Source: JAYVSZ01 sp043774925
GTDB lineage: Bacteria; Pseudomonadota; Gammaproteobacteria; Burkholderiales; Methylophilaceae
DNA: 8,213 bases
Reading direction: 5' to 3'
Assembly: GCA_043774925.1 (NCBI GenBank)
Contig: JAYVSZ010000067.1
Coordinates: 1-8,213 of the forward strand
Under the pieces are notes generated by a model. It did not search any database. It had not been told where the DNA came from and was given only the letters and a program-made list of their open reading frames with translations. The translations under genes were made by a program, and so were the position numbers. Shown here piece by piece: positions 1 through 7,270 of this stretch (positions are counted from its first letter, which is position 1; each line of letters starts with the position of its first letter).

Positions 1-429
1 TAGCAAGCTTTCTGCCTCTAGTAAACGTTCACCACCGAAATCTACGGGGATAGCGGGTGAATTTTCATCTAAAATTTCAACAGTTTTTTGCCCATAAACG
101 CGCGTGCTGGAAACAAAAAATAGGTGTAGAAGCGCGTCGTTATTGGCTTGCGAAACAATAATGTTTTTTAAACCATCCACGTAATGCGCGCGGTAGCTTG
201 CATCGTTTTGTGCATTGGCCGCTACGCAATAAATGAGGATTTGTGGCTTGAGATTTTCTAAAACTAATAATGAAGCTGGATTTGTCACATCCGCTTGAAT
301 GACGTGGATATTGGCTGGCAGTGGCTTTGCGCTTGCGCGAACACCTGTAACTGCGTGTCCCGCAATGTTAAGTAAATGCGCAATTTGGCCACCCAAATCG
401 CCGCAACCTACGATAAGGATATTAGCCAA
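1..429 (-). CDS. NAD-dependent epimerase/dehydratase-like protein (extended SDR), N-terminal part
   Basis: The first 143 codons of an SDR-type oxidoreductase are visible; the gene continues past base 1. The N-terminus is a Rossmann NAD(P)-binding fold: a beta strand (ILIV, residues 4-7), the glycine motif GCGDLG (8-13), a D47-V48 pair after the third strand, hydrophobic strand LIYCVAA (65-71), and VSSTRVYG (106-113), typical of extended SDRs. I chose TTG at 427-429 as start because the glycine motif must lie close to the N-terminus and no ATG or GTG precedes it in frame after the upstream stop; no clear ribosome binding site is seen. The family resembles E. coli YeeZ and other COG0451 proteins of unknown substrate. 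Where a Tyr-x-x-x-Lys catalytic pair might be expected, F131-GGE-R135 is seen. It follows the metallopeptidase gene by nine bases in the same frame, suggesting co-translation. The substrate cannot be told from this part. Confidence 0.85.
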   Translation of the reverse strand, partial: MANILIVGCGDLGGQIAHLLNIAGHAVTGVRASAKPLPANIHVIQADVTNPASLLVLENLKPQILIYCVAANAQNDASYRAHYVDGLKNIIVSQANNDALLHLFFVSSTRVYGQKTVEILDENSPAIPVDFGGERLLEAESLL

Positions 430-438
430 GTGCGCGAC

Positions 439-1290
439 TTAAATGGCCGCGCTAAACGTATCGCATTTGTTCACAGACCCAGTGCTGAAGCCCTGATTGA
501 ACCAGCGCATGCGTTGCTGCGAGGTGCCATGCGTGAAACTATCTGGCACCGCGTAACCTTGCGCTTGTTTTTGCAGCGCATCGTCGCCAATCGCGGCAGC
601 CGCGGTCATCGCCTCTTCAATATCACCCGCTTCTAAGATGCGGTTTTCGCCATCGGCATGCTTGGCCCAAACACCTGCGTAGCAATCTGCCTGCAGCTCT
701 AATCGCACTGAATACGCGTTCGATTCCGCCTCATTACGCGCGCTTTGTCGCGCTTGTTGCACTTTATCTGAAGTGCCCATGAGGTTTTGAATGTGATGGC
801 CAACTTCGTGCGCAATCACGTAGGCTTGCGCAAAATCACCAGGTGAATGAAAGCGTGTTTTCATTTCATCGTAAAAAGCTAAATCAATATACACTTTTTG
901 ATCGCCCGGGCAGTAAAACGGCCCCGCAGCAGATTGTCCTGTGCCGCAGGCTGTGGGCGTTTGGCCGCTAAATAAGACCAGTTTTGGCGCTGGATATTTT
1001 TGCCCAGAAGCTTGAAAAATTTCATCCCAAGTGACTTCGGTGCTGTGCAACACTTTAGCGACGAACTTCGCTTCTTGGTCATTTGCAGGAATCGCTTTTG
1101 CCTCAACAGGCGCATTCTGGCTCATGCCTTGGCCGATATTCATGACCAGTGAGGGATCGACACCAAAATACATCGCCACTAGCGCCATGGCTATCGTACC
1201 GATGCCAATATGGCGGCCGCTTATACCGCCGCCGCCACTGCCACGCCTGTCCTCTACATTGCTACTTTCCTGCTCATCATCTAAACGCAT
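439..1290 (-). CDS. ypfJ: Neutral zinc metallopeptidase, YpfJ family, membrane-anchored
   Basis: This 283-residue protein matches the YpfJ/KPN_02809 family of putative neutral zinc metallopeptidases (Pfam PF04228) in length and layout. A short polar N-terminus with the family signature SNVEDRRG (10-17) and a glycine run (18-22) precedes one membrane helix (about 28-48), so the rest is probably periplasmic. The zinc site is HEVGH (161-165), with E162 as likely catalytic base; ELQADCYAG (198-206) probably gives the third ligand, E198. The C-terminal block THGTSQQRMRWFNQGF (253-268) is also family-typical. All four cysteines (115, 127, 203, 276) lie after the membrane helix and could form disulfides. 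The ATG at 1288-1290 is supported by an AAGGA ribosome binding site six bases upstream. The substrate of the family is not known to me. It lies 49 bases after nuoN and 9 bases before the SDR gene, same strand. Confidence 0.93.
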   Translation of the reverse strand: MRLDDEQESSNVEDRRGSGGGGISGRHIGIGTIAMALVAMYFGVDPSLVMNIGQGMSQNAPVEAKAIPANDQEAKFVAKVLHSTEVTWDEIFQASGQKYPAPKLVLFSGQTPTACGTGQSAAGPFYCPGDQKVYIDLAFYDEMKTRFHSPGDFAQAYVIAHEVGHHIQNLMGTSDKVQQARQSARNEAESNAYSVRLELQADCYAGVWAKHADGENRILEAGDIEEAMTAAAAIGDDALQKQAQGYAVPDSFTHGTSQQRMRWFNQGFSTGSVNKCDTFSAAI

Positions 1291-1296
1291 TTTATG

Positions 1297-1301
1297 TCCT
1301 T
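1297..1301 (-). promoter_or_regulatory. Ribosome binding site of the zinc metallopeptidase gene
   Basis: On the minus strand the bases read AAGGA, followed by six bases (CATAAA) and the ATG at 1290-1288. This is the clearest Shine-Dalgarno sequence in the window and fixes the start of the metallopeptidase. It suggests that this gene, unlike the tightly packed nuo genes, recruits ribosomes independently. Confidence 0.75.
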
Positions 1302-1319
1302 ATCAATCAGCAATCATCA

Positions 1320-1348
1320 ATTTTGTAGCGAATCGATAACTATTGCAA
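1320..1348 (-). promoter_or_regulatory. Weak sigma-70 promoter candidate for the metallopeptidase-SDR pair
   Basis: On the minus strand, TTGCAA (1348-1343, four of six matches to the -35 consensus) is followed after 17 bases by CAAAAT (1325-1320, four of six to the -10 consensus). Transcription would begin in the AT-rich gap and leave a short leader that includes the AAGGA ribosome binding site. The -35 box lies inside the last codons of nuoN. The match is weak and could be chance in AT-rich sequence; read-through from the nuo operon is the alternative. Confidence 0.22.
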
Positions 1349-2788
1349 GCTACGCATGATGGCGTAGGCGCAAAAGTTCATTAAGGCTTGCGGAAAAATT
1401 CCAAGTAACAACAAAGCTCCCGCGTTTAGACTGAGTGCAATGCGCATATCAAGCGGCGCAATAATGGGCGAATGGTCTTGCGGCGCATCAAAATACATCA
1501 GCTTAACGATGCGTAAATAGTAGAATGCACCAACAGCGGCCATGAGCACCGCAAACACAACCGCCCAGCCAAAACCCGCTTGCCACGCGGCTTGCAACAC
1601 AGTGAACTTGGCGTAAAAGCCAATCGTCGGCGGCACGCCCGCCATGCTGAACATGGTAATCAGCATCATAAAAGCGAGCCATGGGCTGCGTTGATTCAAG
1701 CCTTTTAAATCGTCTAAGTTCTCGGCTTCAAAACCTTGGCGAGACAGCAGCAAAATCATGCCAAAGCCCGCCAGTGTCATCAACACATAAGCAGAAATAT
1801 AAAACATACTGGAAGCGAAACCGTTTAAATTCGCGCTCATCATGCCGAACAGCAAAAAACCGATGTGTGAAATAGTGGAGTATGCAAGCATGCGTTTTAA
1901 GTTGGTTTGCGCAATGGCCGAAAAATTGCCAATGGCGATGCTCATTACCGCCATCAGCAATAACATATCTTGCCAATCGCCCGCAAGCGGCGCCAAGCCT
2001 TGCGCTAGCAAGCGCACCGCCATGGCAAACGCAGCAAATTTCGGAATGGAGCCAATCAGCATGGTGATAGCAGTTGGTGCGCCTTGATAGACATCTGGCA
2101 CCCACATGTGGAACGGCACAGCACCGAACTTAAAAGCCAAGCCAGCAACCACGAACACTAAGCCTAAAATCAGCACTGGATTTTTGGTGTTCGATTCAGC
2201 CAGCGCGCTGGCGATTTGCGTGATATCTAAACTGCCCGTCATGCCATAAATCATGCTCATGCCGTATAGCAACATGCCAGAAGCGAGCGCGCCCAGCACA
2301 AAATACTTCATGGCGGCCTCGGTCGATTGTACGTTGTCACGATCAAGCGCGACTAAAGCATATAGACAAAGTGAAAGCAGCTCCAAGCCCATGTAAATCG
2401 TCAGCATGTTTTGCCCAGAAATCATCACCATCATGCCCAATGTGGCGAACAATACCAATGCGTAATATTCACCTTTAAACAGATTGCGTAAGCACATGTA
2501 ATGTCGTGTGTACACCAGCATGAGTGCGGCTCCCAGCAAGGTCATCAGCTTCAACACATGGCTGAGCGGATCGTCAATAAACATGTGGCTGAAAGCATAA
2601 CCAACTGAATTGGTATGGCCAGCCATCACAAAGTAGGCCGCTGTGAGCAAGGTAAATTGCGCCAACACATAAATGACAATGCGATTTTTTTCGTTTAAAA
2701 ATAAATCGGCGATTAAAATTAGCATCGCCATGCACAGCACGGACATTTCAGGCAGCGCGGTCATGAGGTCAAGTTGAATATTTTGCAT
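1340..2788 (-). CDS. nuoN: NADH-quinone oxidoreductase subunit N
   Basis: NuoN is one of three antiporter-like subunits of the complex I membrane arm in the cytoplasmic membrane; it takes part in proton translocation driven by NADH oxidation and quinone reduction. The 482 residues match the family's usual length and consist almost wholly of hydrophobic helices. Charged residues of the proton path are all present: E136 in GLELLSLCLYAL, K220 in LAFKFGAVPFHMW, K250 in GSIPKFAAFA and K394 in the broken helix GFYAKF. The signature PDVYQGAPT (231-239) and LKRMLAYSTISHIGF (297-311) are also intact. The ATG at 2786-2788 lies one base after the nuoM stop codon; only a weak GCGGGT precedes it, so translational coupling is likely. 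It is the last gene of the nuo cluster. No terminator is visible behind it. Confidence 0.98.
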   Translation of the reverse strand: MQNIQLDLMTALPEMSVLCMAMLILIADLFLNEKNRIVIYVLAQFTLLTAAYFVMAGHTNSVGYAFSHMFIDDPLSHVLKLMTLLGAALMLVYTRHYMCLRNLFKGEYYALVLFATLGMMVMISGQNMLTIYMGLELLSLCLYALVALDRDNVQSTEAAMKYFVLGALASGMLLYGMSMIYGMTGSLDITQIASALAESNTKNPVLILGLVFVVAGLAFKFGAVPFHMWVPDVYQGAPTAITMLIGSIPKFAAFAMAVRLLAQGLAPLAGDWQDMLLLMAVMSIAIGNFSAIAQTNLKRMLAYSTISHIGFLLFGMMSANLNGFASSMFYISAYVLMTLAGFGMILLLSRQGFEAENLDDLKGLNQRSPWLAFMMLITMFSMAGVPPTIGFYAKFTVLQAAWQAGFGWAVVFAVLMAAVGAFYYLRIVKLMYFDAPQDHSPIIAPLDMRIALSLNAGALLLLGIFPQALMNFCAYAIMRSLQ

Positions 2789-2789
2789 G

Positions 2790-4298
2790 TTATAAACCCG
2801 CCGCGCTTATTGCAGCGACAGGCAATTTGCTGGTCGCCATGTGATTTAAAAATTGCGACGCGGTGGCGTGCGTCAAATCAGTAATGGGTTTAGGATAAAC
2901 GCCAAAACCAAGCACCAGCGCCGCTAATACGCCTAAAATCAAAAATTCGCGCTTGCTCAAATCTTTCAATTCCGCCACGTGATGATTCGCCACTTCGCCA
3001 TAAAACACGCGCTTCACCATCCAAAGCGTATAAGCTGCGCCAAAAATCAGCGTGCTTGCGGCAATAAACGCGACCCAGAAGTTGGTTTTAACCGCCGCCA
3101 AAATCACCATAAATTCACCGACAAAGCCCGAGGTGCCCGGCAAGCCGCTATTCGCCATGGCAAATAACACCGCAAACGCGGCAAAGGTTGGCATGGTGTT
3201 CGCTACGCCGCCGTAAGCGGCAATTTCGCGGCTATGCACACGCTCGTACAGCACGCCTACGCACAGGAACATGGCGGCGGAAATAAAACCATGCGAAATC
3301 ATTTGTACGACTGCGCCTTCCAGCCCGAGCTGGCTAAACAGAAAAAAGCCTAAGGTCACAAAACCCATGTGCGAAATCGAAGAATAGGCGATGAGCTTTT
3401 TCATATCTTTTTGCACCAAGGCGACCAAGGCGATGTACAAAATGGCAATGAGCGACAGCGTAATCATGAAATTCGTCAGATAATGCGCAGCATCCGGCGC
3501 AATCGGCATGGCAAAGCGCAAAAAACTGTAACCGCCTAGTTTTAGCATAATTGCCGCCAGCACCACCGAGCCGCCAGTTGGCGCTTCTACGTGCGCATCG
3601 GGCAGCCAAGTATGTACGGGCCACATGGGAATTTTTACTGCGAATGCCATAAAAAATGCCATAAAAATAAGTACTTGCGTTTTTAATGTGAGCGGTAAAG
3701 CGTAGTAATCGCTAATCTCGAAACTGCCAGTTTGATGATATAAATAGATAAACGCGACCAGCATGAGCAGCGAGCCGAGCAGCGTGTAAAGGAAAAACTT
3801 AATCGTTGCATACACCCGATTCGGCCCGCCCCAAATACCAATCACCAAGAACATCGGAATCAGCATCGCCTCCCAAAACACGTAGTACAACAAGCCATCC
3901 AGCGCACTAAACACGCCAATCATCAGGCCAGACATGATGAGAAATGCCGCCATATATTGCGCGATATTTTTCGTAATCACTTCCCACGACGCAATGACGA
4001 TAATCAGCGTGGTAAAGCTGGTAAGCAAAATCAGCGGCACAGAAATGCCATCCACGCCGAGGTGATAATTGACGTTAAACGCGGGAATCCATTGCGCCAT
4101 TTCTTGTAATTGAAAGCCGCCATCGGCAAAATTAAAGTGTGTATAAAGCGGCAATGTCGCAAAAAACGCCACAATGCTGCCCGCCAAAGCCACCGAGCGC
4201 GTCAACAGCGCGTTTTTATCGCTGCCAACAAGCAACACCAACACGCCCGCCAATATTGGCAGCCAGATGGATACGCTGATGATGTGAGTTTGTAGCAT
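2790..4298 (-). CDS. nuoM: NADH-quinone oxidoreductase subunit M
   Basis: NuoM is the middle antiporter-like subunit of the complex I membrane arm and forms one proton channel. The 502 residues are close to the family's usual length (about 490-510) with some 14 hydrophobic helices. Key residues are in place: E143 in FWEAMLIPMF, K222 in VKIPMWPVHTWLPDAHVEAP, K253 in MLKLGGY, H336 in ISHGFISAAMF, and E395 in SGFVGEFMVI. The last is the broken-helix position, where NuoM has glutamate while NuoL and NuoN have lysine; this is the normal family difference. The helix LVQKDMKKLIAYSSISHMGF (294-313) is the second standard signature. The ATG follows the nuoL stop directly (TAAATG, no spacer), and no good Shine-Dalgarno sequence is seen, so translation probably depends on nuoL. 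Confidence 0.98.
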   Translation of the reverse strand: MLQTHIISVSIWLPILAGVLVLLVGSDKNALLTRSVALAGSIVAFFATLPLYTHFNFADGGFQLQEMAQWIPAFNVNYHLGVDGISVPLILLTSFTTLIIVIASWEVITKNIAQYMAAFLIMSGLMIGVFSALDGLLYYVFWEAMLIPMFLVIGIWGGPNRVYATIKFFLYTLLGSLLMLVAFIYLYHQTGSFEISDYYALPLTLKTQVLIFMAFFMAFAVKIPMWPVHTWLPDAHVEAPTGGSVVLAAIMLKLGGYSFLRFAMPIAPDAAHYLTNFMITLSLIAILYIALVALVQKDMKKLIAYSSISHMGFVTLGFFLFSQLGLEGAVVQMISHGFISAAMFLCVGVLYERVHSREIAAYGGVANTMPTFAAFAVLFAMANSGLPGTSGFVGEFMVILAAVKTNFWVAFIAASTLIFGAAYTLWMVKRVFYGEVANHHVAELKDLSKREFLILGVLAALVLGFGVYPKPITDLTHATASQFLNHMATSKLPVAAISAAGL

Positions 4299-6329
4299 TT
4301 AGTTAATCTTGTTGAAAAAAGTGAGGAACAAAAACACGCCAATAATCATGGCGAACGCGTAGTGATAAATCAGGCCAGATTGCAACTGCCGCACAATGCC
4401 AGAAAGCTTGCCAATCAAGCGCGCTGTGCCGTTCACAATAGCGCCATCGATAAGCTGCACATCGCCAATTTGCCATAATTTATGGCCAATTAAGCGCGAG
4501 CCGCCAGCAAATACTCTTACATATGCCGCATCAAAGCCGTACTTATTCTCTAAAATTTGATTGATGAAACTAAAGCGTTTTTGAATCGCGGCAGGAATAT
4601 CGGGACGCTTCATATAAAAAAACCAAGCGAGCGCCACGCCCGATGCCGCCAGTACAAACGGTAAGCTGGCAAAGCCATGCAAGGCCATGCCTGCAGGCGA
4701 ATGCAAATGTTCTGCATAATGGGCTGCAAGGCGCATCATTGCTGGGTGCTGGGCGCTGTCCACCGCAATCACGCCGTTAAAAAAGTGGCCATAAAGCATG
4801 GTTTCTATCGACATGTAGCCGATAAAAACGGAAGGAATTGCTAACAAAATAAGTGGCAATTTAATCACCCAACCTGGCTCGCGCGGGTTGTCTTTTGCGC
4901 CCAAACCATGGTGATGGTCGTGGTTATACTCGTCGTGTGCATGCTTCACGTTATCTTTTTCTAGGCGCCATTTTTCTTTGCCGTGAAACACCATAAAATA
5001 CAGTCTGAACGAATAAAACGCCGTGACAAAAACGCCTACTAGCACGGCAAAATAAGCGAAGCCACTACCAAAAATTGTCGATTCCCCCACCGCTTCGATG
5101 ATGCTATCTTTTGAGTAAAAACCCGCGAAAAACGGCGTGCCTATTAGCGCGAGCGAGCCGATTAAAGACGTAATCCACGTGACAGGTAGATACTTTTTGA
5201 GGTTGCCCATGTGACGAATATCTTGATCATGGTGCATGCCCATAATCACCGAGCCAGCCGCTAAAAATAATAGCGCTTTAAAAAACGCGTGCGTCATCAA
5301 GTGAAAAATCGCGACAGAATATGCGGATGCGCCCAGCGCGACTGTCATGTAGCCCAATTGCGACAGTGTGGAATACGCGACGATGCGCTTGATGTCGTTT
5401 TGAACAATGCCCAAAAAGCCCATAAACAGTGCAGTTGTCGCGCCAATAATCATCACAAAAGACAAAGCCGTGGTGGAAAGTTCAAACAAGGGTGACATGC
5501 GCGCCACCATGAAAATACCCGCTGTGACCATGGTTGCCGCATGAATCAAGGCGGAGATGGGCGTTGGGCCTTCCATCGAATCAGGCAGCCACACGTGCAG
5601 CGGCACTTGCGCGGATTTGCCCATGGCGCCAACAAACAACAAAATGCAAATCACCGTCATCAGCGACCAAGCGTGGTTTGGAATAACATCAATCAGCATG
5701 TGCGACATGACTGGCGCAGCTTGAAACACGGCAGCGTAATCCAAGCTGCCAAAGTAAGCGAGCACCAAGCCTATACCCAATAAAAAACCAAAATCGCCAA
5801 CGCGATTGACTAAAAACGCTTTTAAATTGGCATAAATCGCTGTTGGCCGCGTGTACCAAAAACCGATGAGCAAGTAGGAAACCAAGCCGACCGCTTCCCA
5901 GCCAAAGAATAATTGCATGAAATTGTTGGCCATCACCAGCATCAACATGGCGAAAGTGAATAGTGAAATATAGCTGAAGAAGCGCGTGTAGCCTGCGTCC
6001 TCGGCCATATAGCCAATCGTGTAAATGTGTACCATGAGCGAGACAAAAGTCACGACGACCATCATCATGGCGGATAAATTATCGATAAGGAAACCGACGT
6101 TGAATTGAATGTCGCCAGAAACCAGCCATGTGTAAAGATTGCCGTTGAAATGGAAGCCATCCATGGTCGCGTTGAGTACGATTGCAGAAAGCACAAATGC
6201 CGTGCCAACCCCGCCGATGGTGAGGATATGCGCGGCAGCGCGCGGTAGCTTGCCGCCAAACAGCCCTACAATTGCCGCCGCGATGAGCGGCAATATGGGA
6301 ATCCAAAGGAGTAAAGATTGAATGTTCAT
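4299..6329 (-). CDS. nuoL: NADH-quinone oxidoreductase subunit L
   Basis: NuoL is the distal antiporter-like subunit of complex I, with a proton channel and the long lateral helix running along the membrane arm. At 676 residues it is longer than E. coli NuoL (613). Part of the extra length is probably the hydrophilic loop at about 450-488, with a His-rich run (463-474), and the region at 520-548. Channel residues are present: E145 in GWEAVGLVSYLLIGFW, K238 in MGKSAQVPLHVWLPDSMEGP, H263 in SALIHAATMV, H343 and H347 in FHLMTHAFFKALLFL, and K407 in GFYSKD. The C-terminal part (about 590-676) has the amphipathic segment and final membrane helix expected of the lateral-helix region. The ATG follows the nuoK stop directly (TAAATG), with AAAAGG four bases upstream as a plausible ribosome binding site. 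I see no frameshift. Confidence 0.98.
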   Translation of the reverse strand: MNIQSLLLWIPILPLIAAAIVGLFGGKLPRAAAHILTIGGVGTAFVLSAIVLNATMDGFHFNGNLYTWLVSGDIQFNVGFLIDNLSAMMMVVVTFVSLMVHIYTIGYMAEDAGYTRFFSYISLFTFAMLMLVMANNFMQLFFGWEAVGLVSYLLIGFWYTRPTAIYANLKAFLVNRVGDFGFLLGIGLVLAYFGSLDYAAVFQAAPVMSHMLIDVIPNHAWSLMTVICILLFVGAMGKSAQVPLHVWLPDSMEGPTPISALIHAATMVTAGIFMVARMSPLFELSTTALSFVMIIGATTALFMGFLGIVQNDIKRIVAYSTLSQLGYMTVALGASAYSVAIFHLMTHAFFKALLFLAAGSVIMGMHHDQDIRHMGNLKKYLPVTWITSLIGSLALIGTPFFAGFYSKDSIIEAVGESTIFGSGFAYFAVLVGVFVTAFYSFRLYFMVFHGKEKWRLEKDNVKHAHDEYNHDHHHGLGAKDNPREPGWVIKLPLILLAIPSVFIGYMSIETMLYGHFFNGVIAVDSAQHPAMMRLAAHYAEHLHSPAGMALHGFASLPFVLAASGVALAWFFYMKRPDIPAAIQKRFSFINQILENKYGFDAAYVRVFAGGSRLIGHKLWQIGDVQLIDGAIVNGTARLIGKLSGIVRQLQSGLIYHYAFAMIIGVFLFLTFFNKIN

Positions 6330-6638
6330 TTAGCCTTTTAAGGAATCCAAATCGTCCACGTTAATGGTGCGTAAATTGCGGAACAGCACCACCAAAATCG
6401 CGAGGCCAATGGCGGATTCTGCCGCCGCAACGGTGAGAATAAAAAACACAAACACTTGACCTGCGATGTCATTTAAATAGTGCGAGAACGCGATAAAGTT
6501 AAGGTTTACCGCGAGCAACATTAGCTCAATCGCCATTAACAAAATAATCACATTTTTGCGATTTAAGAAAATGCCTATGACGCTAATAGCGAACAACAGC
6601 GCGCCGAGAATCAAATAATGCGATAAGCCGACGGTCAT
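6330..6638 (-). CDS. nuoK: NADH-quinone oxidoreductase subunit K
   Basis: NuoK is a small three-helix subunit of the complex I membrane arm, related to MrpC, that sits between NuoJ and NuoN and links the quinone end to the proton channels. The 102 residues match the family's usual length of about 100. Two buried glutamates needed for coupling in E. coli (E36 and E72) correspond to E38 in LMAIELMLLAVN and E74 in VAAAESAIGLAI. The C-terminus (NVDDLDSLKG, 93-102) is typical as well. The ATG overlaps the nuoJ stop by four bases (ATGA), a standard arrangement for re-initiation. It ends directly at the nuoL start. Confidence 0.98.
   Translation of the reverse strand: MTVGLSHYLILGALLFAISVIGIFLNRKNVIILLMAIELMLLAVNLNFIAFSHYLNDIAGQVFVFFILTVAAAESAIGLAILVVLFRNLRTINVDDLDSLKG
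6334..6339 (-). promoter_or_regulatory. Probable ribosome binding site of nuoL
   Basis: The minus strand reads AAAAGG inside the last codons of nuoK, four bases before the nuoL ATG. The spacing is slightly short, but it is one of the few Shine-Dalgarno-like sequences at the nuo junctions. Together with the TAAATG junction it suggests coupled re-initiation at nuoL. Confidence 0.5.
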
Positions 6639-7270
6639 TTTGTCTCGCTTTCTGGTGCTTCTTCCGTAGACACTTCTTCCACAACCGAAACCATTTTTAC
6701 AATGCGCATACGATCTTGCTTGCGCACACTCACTTGATCCGCCACATTCATGGATTTGCTTTCTTTTCTCTCTCTAAGCGTCAGCGTAATCGCCGCTACA
6801 ATCGCTACCAGCAACACCACGGAAGCCAGCTCAAACGGCAAGAAATAGTCGGTATATAGCACGCGACCCAGTTCGGCAGTGTTGCTATAATCAGCTGGAT
6901 GACTGACATTTTTTGCACCCGAGAAATACTTGCCGCCCAATACCAGCGCCATTTCCACCGCCATCAGCACGCCAATAAAACCCGCCATCGGTAAATAATC
7001 CCAAAAGCCTTCGCGCAGCTTTTCTAGATTCACATCCAGCATCATCACCACGAATAAAAACAGCACCATCACCGCGCCAACGTAAACCAATACAAGCGCG
7101 ATGGCTAAAAATTCCGCTTCCAGCAATAGCCAGATACCGGCTGCAGTAAAAAACGCCAGCACGAGGAACAATGCGGCATGCACAGGATTACGCGTCGTGA
7201 TGACGCGCAAACCAGCCATCAATAATATCGCTGCGAGGGTGTAAAAAACGAGGTCGGTAAATGCAATCAT
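6635..7270 (-). CDS. nuoJ: NADH-quinone oxidoreductase subunit J
   Basis: NuoJ is a membrane-arm subunit of complex I, the counterpart of mitochondrial ND6, lying between the quinone chamber and the antiporter-like subunits. Its 211 residues fit the bacterial range. Five hydrophobic helices can be seen at about 2-22, 29-50, 54-78, 92-112 and 142-165. The third holds the most conserved stretch, EFLAIALVLVYVGAVMVLF (53-71); its tyrosine-glycine region is where the family has a pi-bulge that changes during turnover. NPVHAALFL (28-36) is another signature. The tail after residue 166 is hydrophilic and ends in an acidic run (198-209), probably in the cytoplasm. The start ATG shares one base with the nuoI stop (TAATG), and the stop overlaps nuoK by four bases. 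No strong ribosome binding site is seen. Confidence 0.97.
   Translation of the reverse strand: MIAFTDLVFYTLAAILLMAGLRVITTRNPVHAALFLVLAFFTAAGIWLLLEAEFLAIALVLVYVGAVMVLFLFVVMMLDVNLEKLREGFWDYLPMAGFIGVLMAVEMALVLGGKYFSGAKNVSHPADYSNTAELGRVLYTDYFLPFELASVVLLVAIVAAITLTLRERKESKSMNVADQVSVRKQDRMRIVKMVSVVEEVSTEEAPESETK

Noticed and set aside
376..636. Plus-strand open frame of 86 codons across the peptidase-SDR junction
   Set aside because: It lies antisense to two well-supported genes, has no recognisable domain, and its composition follows from the opposite strand.
1031..1339. Plus-strand open frame of 102 codons opposite the peptidase N-terminus
   Set aside because: Its hydrophobic and proline-rich stretches are antisense readings of the membrane helix and glycine run; there is no ribosome binding site or family match.
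1325..1353. Inverted repeat GTAGC...GCTAC around the end of nuoN as a terminator
   Set aside because: The stem has only five pairs, the loop is 19 bases, and the minus strand continues with A residues and not a T run, so it would not form a convincing terminator.
1728..2105. Minus-strand open frame of 125 codons inside nuoN as a separate gene or frameshift remnant
   Set aside because: nuoN is complete and uninterrupted in its own frame with all its conserved motifs, so this is a shadow frame.
3334..3624. Minus-strand 96-codon frame inside nuoM
   Set aside because: It is an out-of-frame reading of an intact nuoM, rich in Arg, Ala and Cys as expected for a shifted frame, with no domain.
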